Of a DNA stretch of 64,000 nucleotides, positions 1 to 7,720 are shown piece by piece. The notes beneath the pieces are model-generated. The model was not told the origin of the DNA. It made no database searches and was given only the letters and a program-made list of their open reading frames with translations. The stretch spans positions 434,001 to 498,000 of the forward strand of contig NZ_CP036287.1 of assembly GCF_007748095.1 (NCBI RefSeq). The letters run 5' to 3'. The DNA comes from Engelhardtia mirabilis. GTDB taxonomy: Bacteria; Planctomycetota; UBA1135; GCA-002686595. A program made the position numbers and the translations under genes. Position 1 is the first letter of the stretch. Each line of letters opens with the position of its first letter.

Positions 1-1262
1 GACCGTCGGTGGTCGAGCAGCGCCTGCTCGACGACACGGGGCGAGTGGAACTCGGCGACGTCGCCCTGGGCAGCTACCAGGCAACCCTCGAGGTCCCCGG
101 CGAAGACCTCGCCAGGGGGATCAGCTTCGATGTCCGCAGGGACGACGACCAGATCCGGGTCCCCCTGGATGGCCCGGGGTCGATCGGGGTCGCGTTGCCC
201 TCCGCGGGCACGTCGAGCGGCCGATGGCGCTGCGAGTTGAGCGCCGCGACGTCGAGGTTCGGTTTGATCCTGCAGCGCCACGTCGCGGCATCCGCGACCG
301 CGGTCGAGTTCACCGGCCTCCCGCTGCTCGACTGGCGCGTCGACCTCGTCGACGAGGACTCCGGTTCGATCGTCGACTCGACCGCGGCGCCCCTTTCGGA
401 GGCCGCTCCCCACGCCGACGTCAGCCTGTCCGCGTCTGCGGCGGCCTTCTGGATCCGCGTGGTCGACGCGAGCGGTGCACCGGTCGCCGGCGCCAGGGTC
501 GTCGGACGCGACGCCTTGGCGACCAGTGCCTGGTTCCAAGCCCAAACCGACGTCAACGGACTCGCTGTCTACCGCGCCGAAGTGCCGGACGACCTCGTGC
601 TCGACGTCGTGGGCCCCGCGGGCGGCTCGGCCCTCGCGACACCGGCGGGGCCCGACGCTCGAGCGCTGCACACGGCCTCCGAAGACCCGTTCGTCGTGCC
701 GCTGCAGTCGAACTGCACCGCCGCCGTGCGCCTGACTGGCGTCGACGGCGAGCCACTCGAGGGAATCGAGGTCCAGTTCTTCACGGAGACCCGCACCGAT
801 CGCCTGGGCCCGCCGGTCCAGAGCGACTTGGACGGTCTCGCGAGACTCGAGGGCGTCGGCGCGGGGCGGACCCACATCGTCGTCGAGGACGCACGCTTCG
901 TCCCGGCCCTGTGGCGCGCGACCGCCGCGCCCGAGCCCGAGGTCGCGCAGTTGACGCTCTATCGACGCTCGCCGCTCACCGTGCGCGTCCTCGACGCGGA
1001 GCTCGAGCCCGTGCCCGCGGCGACGATCTCGACGCGCTTCGAGCCCTTCGGCACCCACGCCCTCGAGGCCTTCGATTGGTACGGCATGCACTCGAGCCCC
1101 GAGGGCTACGTCACCGGCGCCGACGGAATCTGCGCCATCTCAGGCGTGCCCGAGGGGGAGCTGCGCTTGACGGTCACGGCCGGTGCAGCCGTCGCGGAGT
1201 TCGACGTGCAGGCGAGGCCGGGGGAGACGGGGGCCATCGATCTCGTGGTGCAAGGCGACTGA
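1..1262 (+). CDS. C-terminal part of a large carboxypeptidase-regulatory-like surface protein (partial)
   Basis: The frame is open to the left edge of the window, so only the last ~420 residues of the gene are present. The protein is a string of short beta-rich modules rich in G-x-P and D-G turns, the pattern of carboxypeptidase-regulatory-like (prealbumin-fold) repeats. It is a paralogue of the protein at 42499-45819: both end in a block reading roughly SSPEGYVTGADG then ISGVPEGELRL, followed by a short beta strand and the stop. No catalytic motif is seen. It is probably an exported structural or adhesive protein. The true start lies outside the window. Confidence 0.75.
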   Translation, partial: PSVVEQRLLDDTGRVELGDVALGSYQATLEVPGEDLARGISFDVRRDDDQIRVPLDGPGSIGVALPSAGTSSGRWRCELSAATSRFGLILQRHVAASATAVEFTGLPLLDWRVDLVDEDSGSIVDSTAAPLSEAAPHADVSLSASAAAFWIRVVDASGAPVAGARVVGRDALATSAWFQAQTDVNGLAVYRAEVPDDLVLDVVGPAGGSALATPAGPDARALHTASEDPFVVPLQSNCTAAVRLTGVDGEPLEGIEVQFFTETRTDRLGPPVQSDLDGLARLEGVGAGRTHIVVEDARFVPALWRATAAPEPEVAQLTLYRRSPLTVRVLDAELEPVPAATISTRFEPFGTHALEAFDWYGMHSSPEGYVTGADGICAISGVPEGELRLTVTAGAAVAEFDVQARPGETGAIDLVVQGD

Positions 1263-1387
1263 TTCGCTTGGTCGCCGAGCGCGTGCCCACGCGGACGTCA
1301 ACGGCTGCGACCAGTGGCGTTCGTCGCGGTGTTCGCGTCGAGCCTGCCCGAGGGGGTCACTGCGGCGGCCAGCGCGGATCCTGGTGG

Positions 1388-2695
1388 CTAGCCCTCCGCC
1401 CATCGCAGTCGATGGGTGGCCCCGATCGCCGCCACCCGGTCCTCGGGAACCCCCGCGGTCGCCGCGTGCTCGGGCCAGGCGCGCACGGCCTCGATCGTCG
1501 CGTCGAGGATCCGCCGCGCGCGACCTCGCACCAGGCCGGCGCTGCGCTCGGCCGCGGTCAGGTCGGCGAGGGTGAAGTCGTCCCGCTTTCCCGCGAGCGA
1601 CATCTGGTGGCGGCCCGTCCATGTGCCGTTCGGGTTGTAGGCGTAGGTCACGTCGAAGGCGGGGGCGAGGCTCCAGCGTCCGCGGCGGTCCATCAGGAAG
1701 GCGACGTTCTTGGTGTGGTCGTCCTGGTTGCGCGCGACGACGTTGAACACGGCGCGGCGCAAGAGTTGCTCGACCTCCGCGGCGCCCAGGCCGATCCGCC
1801 GCGCCACGTCGAAGGCCTGCTCCCAGGCGTGGGCGCCAGGCAGGTTGAAGTCCAGGTGGGCCAGGGCGCACAGGGACTGCATGTGGAGCTTGGCGCCGCG
1901 CTCGGTGCGATCGAAGCGGCGCGTGGCGAAGTGCGCGCGCCCGCCCTCGATCAACAGGCGGCACTCGCTCATGGGCACACCCGCCGCGACGGCCATGCGG
2001 TGGTAGGCGTATTCGATGCGGCCGTAGCCGAGGGGCACGTCGATCTCCCGATCGGTGTCGCCGACGACGCCGTCGAGCTTGAGCAGCCAGTGGGAGAAGC
2101 CCTCCGGCGCATCGAGTTGGCCCGAGCGAACCTCGTTCGTGTCCGGGTTCCAGGCGATCACGGCCTTGGCCCGCGCGCCGCCGGCGGAGGTGCCGACGCG
2201 CAAGAGGTCGTGCACGGCGTCGGTGCGCTCGGCGTCCGCGAAGGAGGCGGCGAAGCGCGCGCGGTCGGACACCACGGCGCTGGCCAGGTCGACCAGGGCA
2301 GCGACGTCGAGGGCGGTCGTCCGCCGCCGCGGCTCGAGGATCGCCGGTGCGAACTCCAGGGCTCCCATCCCGCGCGCGCCGACGTAGCACAGGCGTTGGA
2401 CCGGATCGAAGGACGCCTGGTCGCGGCCCTTCGCCGCCAGCCAGGCGTCGATCAGCGCGTTGCCGAAGCGGTCGGGCAGGGAGTCGGCCAAGAGGCCGGG
2501 CAGGCCGTGGAAGCACTCGCGCCCGAGCCCGGGGAAGCTGAACAGGTCGCGGCCCAGGGGCATGGTCAGCGGCGCGACCTCGATCCCGCTGCGGGCGAAG
2601 TCGGGGTCGTACTCGAAGCGCCCGACCGACCGCTCGGCGTCCCACGACACCGCGCCGATGCGGCTGCCCCACAACTCGACGGCGGCCGTGGTCAT
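1388..2695 (-). CDS. hipA: HipA-family serine/threonine kinase toxin
   Basis: This 435-aa protein has the normal length and layout of HipA kinases, which phosphorylate targets such as aminoacyl-tRNA synthetases and induce dormancy. Visible motifs are an N-terminal HipA subdomain with GARGMGALEFAP near residue 105, the glycine/serine loop GTSAGGARAK near 168, the catalytic loop NQDDHTKN near 323 and the metal-binding AFDVTYA near 347. All key residues look intact. The start codon overlaps the stop of the upstream HipB-like gene by 4 bp (ATGA), so the two are translationally coupled. Family assignment is firm; the cellular substrate is unknown. Confidence 0.92.
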   Translation of the reverse strand: MTTAAVELWGSRIGAVSWDAERSVGRFEYDPDFARSGIEVAPLTMPLGRDLFSFPGLGRECFHGLPGLLADSLPDRFGNALIDAWLAAKGRDQASFDPVQRLCYVGARGMGALEFAPAILEPRRRTTALDVAALVDLASAVVSDRARFAASFADAERTDAVHDLLRVGTSAGGARAKAVIAWNPDTNEVRSGQLDAPEGFSHWLLKLDGVVGDTDREIDVPLGYGRIEYAYHRMAVAAGVPMSECRLLIEGGRAHFATRRFDRTERGAKLHMQSLCALAHLDFNLPGAHAWEQAFDVARRIGLGAAEVEQLLRRAVFNVVARNQDDHTKNVAFLMDRRGRWSLAPAFDVTYAYNPNGTWTGRHQMSLAGKRDDFTLADLTAAERSAGLVRGRARRILDATIEAVRAWPEHAATAGVPEDRVAAIGATHRLRWAEG

Positions 2696-3066
2696 CCCTC
2701 GGAGGACTCCCCGTCTGCGGGTTCCTCGTCGCCCCAGCGCCAGGGCTCGTCGCCGCTGCCCGCGCGCGGCCCGCTCGCCCGCCGGCGACGGCGGCCCTCG
2801 CGCTGGAGTCGATCGAGGGGGCGGTCCTCGACCGCCGGCGCGAGGTCGGCCAGGCCCTCGCCGAGGCCGAGTGCGTCGAGGATGCGGATCAGGTTGGTGA
2901 GCTGGGTCGAGCGCCCCGCCTCGAGGCGCTTGACCGTGGCCAGGGAGACGCCCGCCGCCTCGGCCAGGGCCGCCTGGGTGAGGTTGCGAGCCAAGCGCAG
3001 GGCAGCCAGGCGGTGGCCGAGCTCGGCGATGGCGGCAGCGGGTTGGGGGGCGCGATTTTGAGCCAT
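2692..3066 (-). CDS. hipB: HipB-like HTH antitoxin
   Basis: A 124-aa protein with an XRE-type helix-turn-helix at about residues 18-75 (LTQAALAEAAGVSLATVKRL), followed by an Arg-rich, low-complexity tail. It lies directly upstream of hipA with a 4-bp overlap, the classical HipBA order. HipB proteins bind and neutralise HipA and repress their own operon. The N-terminus MAQNRAPQPAAA has no signal peptide. The disordered charged tail is longer than in E. coli HipB and may serve as the kinase-binding segment (inference). Confidence 0.88.
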   Translation of the reverse strand: MAQNRAPQPAAAIAELGHRLAALRLARNLTQAALAEAAGVSLATVKRLEAGRSTQLTNLIRILDALGLGEGLADLAPAVEDRPLDRLQREGRRRRRASGPRAGSGDEPWRWGDEEPADGESSEG

Positions 3067-3101
3067 TGGGTTCTCAGGGAGAGCTTGTAGCTCAGAATCG
3101 A

Positions 3102-3150
3102 CACTTTTGGCGCCCGGGGCGCAGTTTTTGGAAGCGTGGGTGCAAAAGTG
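3102..3150. promoter_or_regulatory. Candidate operator: inverted repeat upstream of hipBA
   Basis: CACTTTTG at 3102-3109 is exactly inverted as CAAAAGTG at 3143-3150, enclosing a second GC-rich dyad (GGCGCCCGGGGCGC region). It lies 36-84 bp upstream of the hipB start, where HipB autorepression sites are expected. Function is inferred from position and symmetry only. Confidence 0.35.
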
Positions 3151-3184
3151 GTCTCTTGGATGGCTCGCGTGTCCTTAGGGCGCA

Positions 3185-3574
3185 TTATTGAGCCCTTGGC
3201 GGCGCGAAGCCACCGAGGTCGATGAACACGAAGTCGCCCAGGTCGAAGAGCCCGCCCACCAAGCAGGCCAGGTAGACGGCGCTGCGGTTCGCGCGCCAGA
3301 CGAGAAGCGCGCACACGAACGTCACCAGGCCGGCCCAACCCAGGTTGAACCCGTGCTGGCAGAGCACGGCCCCGACAGCATCCGGATAGTCGAGCTCGAG
3401 GGTCGAGAGTTCGACCTTCGACGTGATGGCGTGGAAGGCCTCGGCGGTGCGGCCGGTGACGACACCCTTCACGGTCATCACCCCCGCCAGCAGGTGCACG
3501 AGCCCCCAGATGACCCACAGGACAGCGGAGATTCGAAGCAGGACGTTGGCACGCCGCTCGGTGGCTGCGGTCAT
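3185..3574 (-). CDS. Small four-helix integral membrane protein
   Basis: A 129-aa protein starting MTAATERRANVLLRI. The frame is open farther upstream, but the ATG at 3574 gives a compact protein with a basic N-terminus directly before the first membrane helix. Hydrophobic stretches suggest four transmembrane helices: ISAVLWVIWGLVHLLAG, a stretch around DAVGAVLCQHGFNLG, WAGLVTFVCALLVW and SAVYLACLVGGLFDLGDFVF. No enzymatic motif is visible. It stands alone between hipBA and a short plus-strand gene. Function unknown. Confidence 0.7.
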   Translation of the reverse strand: MTAATERRANVLLRISAVLWVIWGLVHLLAGVMTVKGVVTGRTAEAFHAITSKVELSTLELDYPDAVGAVLCQHGFNLGWAGLVTFVCALLVWRANRSAVYLACLVGGLFDLGDFVFIDLGGFAPPRAQ

Positions 3575-3648
3575 GGTTGGTCGGCGGCGGGGAACGGGAA
3601 GGCCGAGAGGGGTGAGCATCCCGTGCGCGAGCACAGGGAACGGTCGCC

Positions 3649-4080
3649 GTGCGGCGAGCCACTCACGTCGGAGGTCCTCGCGCGGACGCACGGCACGAGT
3701 CCGGTGGTTCTGCGTCGCGTGCTCGCCAAGCTCAATCGAGGGGGCTGATCGAGACCCGCTCCGGCGCGGGAGGGGGTAGCGTCCTCGCGCGGCCACCGGG
3801 GAAGATTCGCCTCCGCGAGGCCTACGACGCCGTCAACGGACAGGAGGGCCTGCTCGCGCGGCATCCCGCAAGCACCTGCGACGGCATCGCCGAGATCGTC
3901 GGCGAGTACGTGAACGAGTTGTCCGATGAGGCCGAGCGCGCCCTGCTCGCGCGGCTCGACGGCGTCACGGTGGCCGAGATGGACCGTGTCGTCCGCCGCC
4001 GGATCCTGAACAGGCGACGCGGGGCGTCGGTGCGAGGCAACGCTGCGCCAGGCGGCAGATCCAAGAGCAAGAAGCGTTGA
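3649..4080 (+). CDS. Small hypothetical protein, start uncertain
   Basis: The segment from about 3795 to the stop shows strong G/C third-position bias and encodes an amphipathic helical stretch (IAEIVGEYVNELSDEAERAL) with a Lys/Arg-rich tail ending GRSKSKKR. The first ~48 codons look non-coding and overlap the 5' flank of the neighbouring minus-strand gene, so the true start is probably near 3790, or the gene is 5'-truncated. I recognise no family. Confidence 0.4.
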   Translation: MRRATHVGGPRADARHESGGSASRARQAQSRGLIETRSGAGGGSVLARPPGKIRLREAYDAVNGQEGLLARHPASTCDGIAEIVGEYVNELSDEAERALLARLDGVTVAEMDRVVRRRILNRRRGASVRGNAAPGGRSKSKKR

Positions 4081-4702
4081 GCGCTCACGGAACTCGGCCT
4101 CGCAACCGGACATTGCGATCCGGGATCGCCCAGGCGCGTCTTGCGCGCAGAAGCAGATCGAGGCGGCGCAAGGGTGCACGGCACGGCCCTCGTCGGCTGC
4201 GACCCGAGGGTGATCGATCGGCCCCGCGCAGCCCGCTCGCCCGAGAACTGGCGCGTGTGCACAGATCAGACGCGGCTCACTCAGCGGATGTCAGGGTCCC
4301 GTGACTTCGCTGGGCCCGCCGTTCGAAGGGCGCGCCGGCACTCGTGAACGCGACGCTGCGGCGCCGAAACCGTGGATCGAGGGCGTTGTCGTGCGGGGCA
4401 GGTTGTTCGCGGCCACGCTGGAGCGGGCCATCCAGCCTCACCGCGACGACCAATGGGTGGGAATCACCGACCCGAGCTGAGTCGGCGACCGTTCGCCGTT
4501 GGAACCGAGAGTCACACCGGCGTGTCTGAATCGCAGGGCCTGACTCCCTGAGCCGTGCGTCCCTTCCCCTCGGGAATCGCTCGGCTGCTCGACTTCGGCG
4601 GGCTCCGGCGACCCCCCGCTCCCGGACACGAGGCTTGCCTCCCCGTCTCGCGAACCGCGACCCGACTCCATCGGGCGCGCATCCCCCGACCCCACCTTCT
4701 CG
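4081..4702. other. Intergenic, no gene recognised
   Basis: About 620 bp with short, biased but incoherent frames on both strands. It must hold the promoter of the secreted metallopeptidase that starts at 4703. I see no tRNA, clear hairpin or recognisable gene fragment. Confidence 0.5.
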
Positions 4703-6301
4703 ATGATTCGAAGCACGCTCTTCGCGTCGCTGCTGGCCACCTCCGTGGCCGTTCCGGCGCTCGCCCAGTCCTCCACGCCCTTCGCCGATGGTTCGCTCTC
4801 GGCCCAGGCGGTCAGCGATTCGCTCGGGCTGCGCCAGGCCGCCCTGGTCCAAGTCAGCCTCGCCGGCACGCCCGGAGGTCCGACCCGAGTCCAGTTCGAG
4901 TACGAGGGCGCCGACCAACTGCTCGAGCTCTACCCGCACTCGGTCCGCGCCGACGGCTTCCGCCTGATCGAGCAGCGCGCCGGCGGCGAGTACGTCGACG
5001 TGGCCAGCCAGGCGCCGGTGACCTACCGCGGTGAGGCCCCGACCATGCCGGGTGTCCAGGTCGCGGCGAGCTGGCTCGAGGACGGCATGCACGCGCGGAT
5101 CCTGCTTCCGGGCGGCGAGAGCCTGTGGCTCGAGCCCCTCGAGGGCCGCGTGGCCGGGGCGAGCTACTTCGACTACGCCCTCTACCGCGACGCCGACGTG
5201 GTGGGCCAGGACGGACACGTCTGCGGCGTCGGACCCGACGAGCCGCACCGCCATCCCCTGGCCCAACCGCCCTTTGGCGGTGCTGCGAAGGGTCAGAGCC
5301 AGACCATCGGCGGCTCGCCGCTGCTGCCCGCCATGGGCGGCTTCAAGGTGGCTGAGCTCGGGGTCGACACGGACTTCGAGTACTTCCAGGACTACGGCTC
5401 GACCAACGCCACCCAGAACCAGATCGAGTCGGTGATCAACTCGATGAACGCCCAGTACGAGAGTGAGGTCGGCATTACCCACGCGATCACGACCATCATC
5501 GTGCGGACGACGTCGAACGATCCCTACACGACGAGCAGCCCGAGCACCTTCCTGAGCCAGTTCCGCAGCCACTGGCAGAGCCAGCAGCAGAGCATCCAAC
5601 GGGACGTCGCCCACCTGTTCACGGGCAAGAACCTGACCAGCTCGACGATCGGCATCGCCTACCTGAGCGGCCTGTGCGGCAGCTTTGGCTACGGCCTGGT
5701 GCAGTCCGACTGCTGCGGTTCCTTCGCCTCGAAGACGGATCTCTCGGCCCACGAGCTCGGTCACAACTGGAGCGCCAACCACTGCTCCTGCACGGGCTTC
5801 ACGATGAACGCGTTCCTGACCTCGGCGAACAAGTTCAACCCGAGCGCCACGATCCCCGGGATCGTCGCCTTCTCGAACCAGCTCGGTTGCCTCGGGACCG
5901 GCCCGGGCACCGGCGGCTCGATCTGCGAGAGCGACGCCTTCGGCGTCGGCGCCTCCGCCGCCAACATCGGCAATCTCTTCAGCAGCAGTGACCCCGAGAT
6001 CGGCAACGAGTGGATCGCGAGCTTCAACGGCTTCAACGGCTTCTCGAACGGCCTGTTGATCGTCGCCCTGAACCAGGCCTCCCTGCCCTTCGGTGACGGC
6101 ACGGTCCTGATCGACTACACCAATCCGGCCACGACGATCCCCGTCTCGACCTTCTTCGGCGCCGGCGCGGGGGTCATCTCCCTGCCCGACAACCCCGCCC
6201 TGGTCGGCCAGCAGGCCTTCGCCCAGGTCGGCATTCTCGACGGACAGTTCGCGGGCGGCTTCGCCTTCTCGAATGGCTTGGCCGTGACGCTCTGCGACTG
6301 A
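4703..6301 (+). CDS. Secreted zinc metallopeptidase (M12/metzincin-like)
   Basis: A 532-aa protein with a clear signal peptide (MIRSTLFASLLATSVAVPALAQ, cleavage after AQ). The catalytic zinc site is HELGHNWSANH at residues 350-360, the metzincin HExxHxxxxxH pattern, followed by a TMN Met-turn candidate (FTMNAFL). Cys residues around it (CGSFG, SDCCGS, HCSC) suggest disulfides, as in reprolysin-like M12B enzymes. The C-terminal ~100 residues (from about NPATTIPVSTFFG) form a beta-module ending FAQVGIL...GGFAFSNGLAVTL, shared with other secreted proteins in this window. Likely an extracellular or cell-surface protease. Confidence 0.88.
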   Translation: MIRSTLFASLLATSVAVPALAQSSTPFADGSLSAQAVSDSLGLRQAALVQVSLAGTPGGPTRVQFEYEGADQLLELYPHSVRADGFRLIEQRAGGEYVDVASQAPVTYRGEAPTMPGVQVAASWLEDGMHARILLPGGESLWLEPLEGRVAGASYFDYALYRDADVVGQDGHVCGVGPDEPHRHPLAQPPFGGAAKGQSQTIGGSPLLPAMGGFKVAELGVDTDFEYFQDYGSTNATQNQIESVINSMNAQYESEVGITHAITTIIVRTTSNDPYTTSSPSTFLSQFRSHWQSQQQSIQRDVAHLFTGKNLTSSTIGIAYLSGLCGSFGYGLVQSDCCGSFASKTDLSAHELGHNWSANHCSCTGFTMNAFLTSANKFNPSATIPGIVAFSNQLGCLGTGPGTGGSICESDAFGVGASAANIGNLFSSSDPEIGNEWIASFNGFNGFSNGLLIVALNQASLPFGDGTVLIDYTNPATTIPVSTFFGAGAGVISLPDNPALVGQQAFAQVGILDGQFAGGFAFSNGLAVTLCD

Positions 6302-6313
6302 GCGTGGCTCGGG

Positions 6314-6380
6314 TCGCGCGCACTTGACGCGCGAGGCGACCAATCGGGGCCGGTCGCGATCCTGGATCGCGGCCGGCCCC
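6314..6380 (+). terminator. Two stem-loops after the metallopeptidase
   Basis: TCGCGCG at 6314 pairs with CGCGCGA at 6328-6334. A second hairpin at 6346-6380 has a 16-bp stem (one G-U pair) and a 3-nt loop: GGGGCCGGTCGCGATC then GATCGCGGCCGGCCCC. There is no U-tract, but strength and position just after the stop at 6301 suit a terminator or mRNA-stabilising structure. Confidence 0.6.
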
Positions 6381-6395
6381 GTCGCGTTCGGCGGC

Positions 6396-6995
6396 TCACA
6401 GCGCCTCGACGTCAGTCCCTCGGCTGCGGGTCGCAGTGCCGGAGTGGAGAGCGTCGGCCTCCCTCCAGCGCCGCGCGTCGGGTCCGTGAAACGACGCCAG
6501 CCGGCCGCCCGCGGGTCCGCTGCCGGGGCCGAGTTCGATGCGCTGGTCCGCCGCGACGATCAGCGGCGTGCGGTGTTCGGCGGCGACGATCAGGTGCCCC
6601 AGCTCGGCCAGTCGGACGAACACGCGCGCCACGCGACGCAGGTCGGACTCGTGCAGGCCGGTCGACGGCGGCGACCAGCTCCTCGCGCGGCTCGAAGCGC
6701 GCCTCGAGATCCTCCCCCGCGGGTCGCTCGCCCGCGGGGCGCTCCGCTCGAGTCCTGCGCCGCGCCTCACCACGCCAGCGCTTGGCCGCCAAGTTGCGCG
6801 CGAACCGGGCCAGCCAGCCGCGCAGCCGGCGGCCTTGATGGGGCACCGCTGGTGAGGGAGACGCTCCGGCGCACGCTGCCACACCTCCTGGGCCAGGTCG
6901 TCCGCATCCTCCCCGACGAGGTGGATAGCCAGCCGCCCCAGGAAGGCCTGGTGGACGAGCCGCTCCTGCGCGATTGTGGGGTCTTGGTGCGGCAT
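6396..6995 (-). pseudogene. Chimeric remnant: ECF sigma-factor front fused to a UvrA C-terminal end
   Basis: The first ~40 residues (LAIHLVGEDADDLAQEVWQR) match region 2 of an extracytoplasmic-function sigma factor. The next part of that gene (GRRLRGWLARFARNLAAKRW, then EARFEPREELVAAVD) is found only in another frame (about 6860 to 6675), so the sigma part is frameshifted and lacks region 4. From about 6680 downward the original frame instead encodes the end of an ABC-type UvrA: a degenerate Walker-B/D-loop (SPPSTGLHESDL for D-E-P-T-T-G-L-H), then HLIVAAEHR (family VIEHN) and IELGPGSGPAGGRL (family IDLGPEGGxxGG). Neither half can be functional. Confidence 0.65.
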
Positions 6996-7281
6996 CCGAC
7001 GCGGTCCGGCAAGAAGAACACCTCGACGAGCCGATCGGATTCAGGTGTCCGTCTTAGGACCGATGTTGACGCACGCCGCGCGATCGCGAATCCGCGACCC
7101 CCAGTTGGGAAGAGAGGCGCTACGGTCGTAGCCGATTGGCCGGATCGGCCACGCGGCGCCCGACCGGCGCGCACGGGAGGCTATCGGAAGCGGTCGGCGG
7201 CCGGTCGTCGGCGCGACGGTCGCCGCTCGGAAGGCTGCCGCGCAGGCTCGCACCACTCAGAATCAGGGCAAACAGACCAAG

Positions 7282-7641
7282 ATGACTCCCAAGACCACCC
7301 GTGACCGGATCGCCCAGATGAACTTCGCGTCCGTCTACCCGCTCTACGTGAACAAGGTCGAGAAGAAGGGCCGCACCGAAGCGGAGCTGCAGGAGGTGAT
7401 CACCTGGTTGACCGGCTTCACCAAGGCGCAGATCAAGAAGCACATCGCCGCGGGAACGACTTTCGAGGAGTTCTTCAAGCAGGCGAAGCTCAACCCCAAC
7501 GCCTCTCAGATCACGGGCCTGATCTGCGGCTACCGCGTCGAGGACATCGAGGACCGCCTGACCCAGGAGGTTCGCTACCTCGACAAGCTGGTCGACGAGC
7601 TGGCGCGCGGGAAGAAGATGGAGAGCATCCTGCGCTCGTAG
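7282..7641 (+). CDS. DUF2200 family protein
   Basis: A 119-aa protein that fits the DUF2200 family along its whole length: RIAQMNFASVYPLYVNKVEKKGRT at the N-terminus, ITWLTGF in the middle, then LNPNASQITGLICGYRVEDIEDRL and the C-terminal EVRYLDKLVDELARGKKMESIL. Proteins of this family are small, cytosolic and of unknown function. It starts at an ATG after a GC-rich leader and stands alone. Its last ~26 bp recur almost exactly at 13611-13637, suggesting a past local duplication. Confidence 0.9.
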   Translation: MTPKTTRDRIAQMNFASVYPLYVNKVEKKGRTEAELQEVITWLTGFTKAQIKKHIAAGTTFEEFFKQAKLNPNASQITGLICGYRVEDIEDRLTQEVRYLDKLVDELARGKKMESILRS

Positions 7642-7720
7642 GGCGGGCCCGATTCGAGAGCACTGACTCCGAGCGGGGCCCTCCTTCTCATTCCTTACAG
7701 GGATACGTCATACTGACGGC

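Noticed and set aside
224..3061. A 945-codon frame spanning the first gene and hipBA
   Set aside because: Arg-rich, motif-free, and it crosses genes on both strands that have firm family assignments.
4277..6343. A 688-codon open frame opposite the metallopeptidase
   Set aside because: It is the antisense of a clear secreted protease gene; composition is Val/Arg/Gly-rich without motifs, as expected for a GC-rich shadow.
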